Of a DNA stretch of 60,041 nucleotides, positions 59,410 to 60,041 are shown in pieces. A program made the position numbers and the translations under genes. The stretch is from Akkermansia muciniphila. GTDB lineage: Bacteria > Verrucomicrobiota > Verrucomicrobiia > Limisphaerales > UBA1100. The stretch is taken from positions 1 through 60,041 of the forward strand of contig CAMDOH010000006.1 of NCBI GenBank assembly GCA_945903605.1. Reading direction: 5' to 3'. Every line of letters starts with the position of its first letter. Position 1 is the first letter of the stretch. The notes under the pieces are model-generated. The model did not search any database. It was not told the origin of the DNA and was given only the letters and a program-made list of their open reading frames with translations.

Positions 59410-60041
59410 TCAGTAGAGCCATTTGGAAATGTGTGCGCCCTCATCGAGGCTCACGCCCTGTCGGCGATAGGCCCAGCACATGTAGCTGACACTGACGAAA
59501 TAGGACGCGGGCAGCCGATTGGCCGCGCATATTTTTACACCCAGCAGCGTTGTCTTGCCGCCAAAACCCATCGGGCCGATCCCCAGTTCGTTGGCGGTGT
59601 TCAACACGTCTTTTTCCAGCGCGTCCAGTTCCGCATTCGGGTTGTGGTCGTCGAGCACGCGCAGGAATTGTTGTTTGGAAAACTCGTAACCCGTGGCGCG
59701 GTCGCCGCCGATGCAGACGCCCAGAATACCCGGCCCGCAGCCTTTGCCCTGCGCCTGCAGCACCGCATCGAGCATCGCGCGCCGACAGCCGCCGAGGTCG
59801 CGATTGGCGTGGAGCTTTTCATCCGGCAAAGAATATTGCGCGCCGACATTCTCGCAGCCGCCGCCTTTGAGCATCAACCGCACGCTCACCGCCGGCTCGC
59901 GGTGTTGATGAAAATGAATCGTGGGCGCGCCCGGCCCGACATTCGTGCCGTCGTTTTTCCCCGTGAGCGAGTCCACGGAATTCTGGCGCAGATAACCCTT
60001 CTTCGTCGCCGCCGTCACCGCCGCGCGCGCCGTCTCCTCAA
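59410..60041 (-). CDS. Class I fumarate hydratase, alpha subunit (5' truncated by window edge)
   Basis: The frame is open to the window end, so the ORF track's GTG at 60018 is internal; about the first 70-90 residues are missing. Conserved parts are 'PTIHFHQHREPAVSVRLMLK', 'KGGGCENVGAQ', 'GCGPGILGVCIGGDRATGYE' and 'GIGPMGFGGKTTLLGVKIC', which fit the alpha half of class I fumarases and contain Cys that could ligate the [4Fe-4S] cluster. The stop is one base upstream of the beta subunit ATG, which indicates coupled translation of the two halves. Confidence 0.9.
   Translation of the reverse strand, partial: EETARAAVTAATKKGYLRQNSVDSLTGKNDGTNVGPGAPTIHFHQHREPAVSVRLMLKGGGCENVGAQYSLPDEKLHANRDLGGCRRAMLDAVLQAQGKGCGPGILGVCIGGDRATGYEFSKQQFLRVLDDHNPNAELDALEKDVLNTANELGIGPMGFGGKTTLLGVKICAANRLPASYFVSVSYMCWAYRRQGVSLDEGAHISKWLY

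Overview
The window looks like chromosomal DNA of a Gram-negative bacterium of the Planctomycetota-Verrucomicrobiota group, most probably Verrucomicrobiota. The evidence is the density of DUF1501, DUF1549/DUF1553, planctomycete-type cytochrome/WD40 and DUF1080 proteins, together with an LptF/LptG-family permease that implies an outer membrane. The DNA is fairly GC-rich and tightly packed. I see no phage genes, insertion sequences or CRISPR array.

Layout. 1-6.8 kb (+): two tandem DUF1501 genes (the first cut by the window edge), then a two-cluster ferredoxin-like protein, a Tat-type intradiol dioxygenase, a DUF116-polyprenyl synthase fusion and a terpene-cyclase/prenyltransferase-like protein. 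6.8-17.3 kb: sodium:solute symporter, Gfo/Idh/MocA oxidoreductase, ApbE, UvrD-type helicase, MsbA-type ABC exporter, and an acyltransferase-acyl ligase fusion (Aas-like) co-transcribed with a MarR regulator. 17.5-19.7 kb: a clear homologue of the bacterial oligosaccharyltransferase PglB. 19.8-26.3 kb: DUF1080 protein, NagA, a TIGR01777-type epimerase, tRNA-Arg(CCT), a PQQ-type propeller, a decayed ppk1 remnant and a ROK kinase.

26.3-41.1 kb (-): a run of giant secreted-protein genes, read as DUF1501 x3, DUF1549/DUF1553, DUF1501, PPC-like, WD40/cytochrome, with the ROK gene downstream. Two neighbouring proteins in this run share an Ala/Lys-rich coiled-coil block. 41.2-56.9 kb: class III nucleotide cyclase, ABC-F ATPase, second DUF1080 protein, copper-type P-ATPase, radical SAM plus glycosyltransferase pair, tRNA-dihydrouridine synthase, xylose isomerase, GAF histidine kinase, LptG-type permease and an Mrp-type ATPase. 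57.0-58.8 kb: a small basic protein, then a pyrR-pyrB operon whose leader carries a PyrR-binding-loop match, a short leader ORF and an attenuator hairpin. 58.8-60.0 kb (-): a split class I fumarase, with the alpha subunit cut by the window end.

Most unusual: (i) the ferredoxin/dioxygenase/DUF116-prenyl synthase/cyclase-like cluster, (ii) the DUF1501-DUF1549-PPC-WD40 operon with its shared coiled-coil module, (iii) an orphan PglB next to a MarR gene with repeated palindromes between them, and (iv) the pyrR leader, in which the PyrR loop overlaps the Shine-Dalgarno of a leader peptide that runs through the terminator into pyrR.
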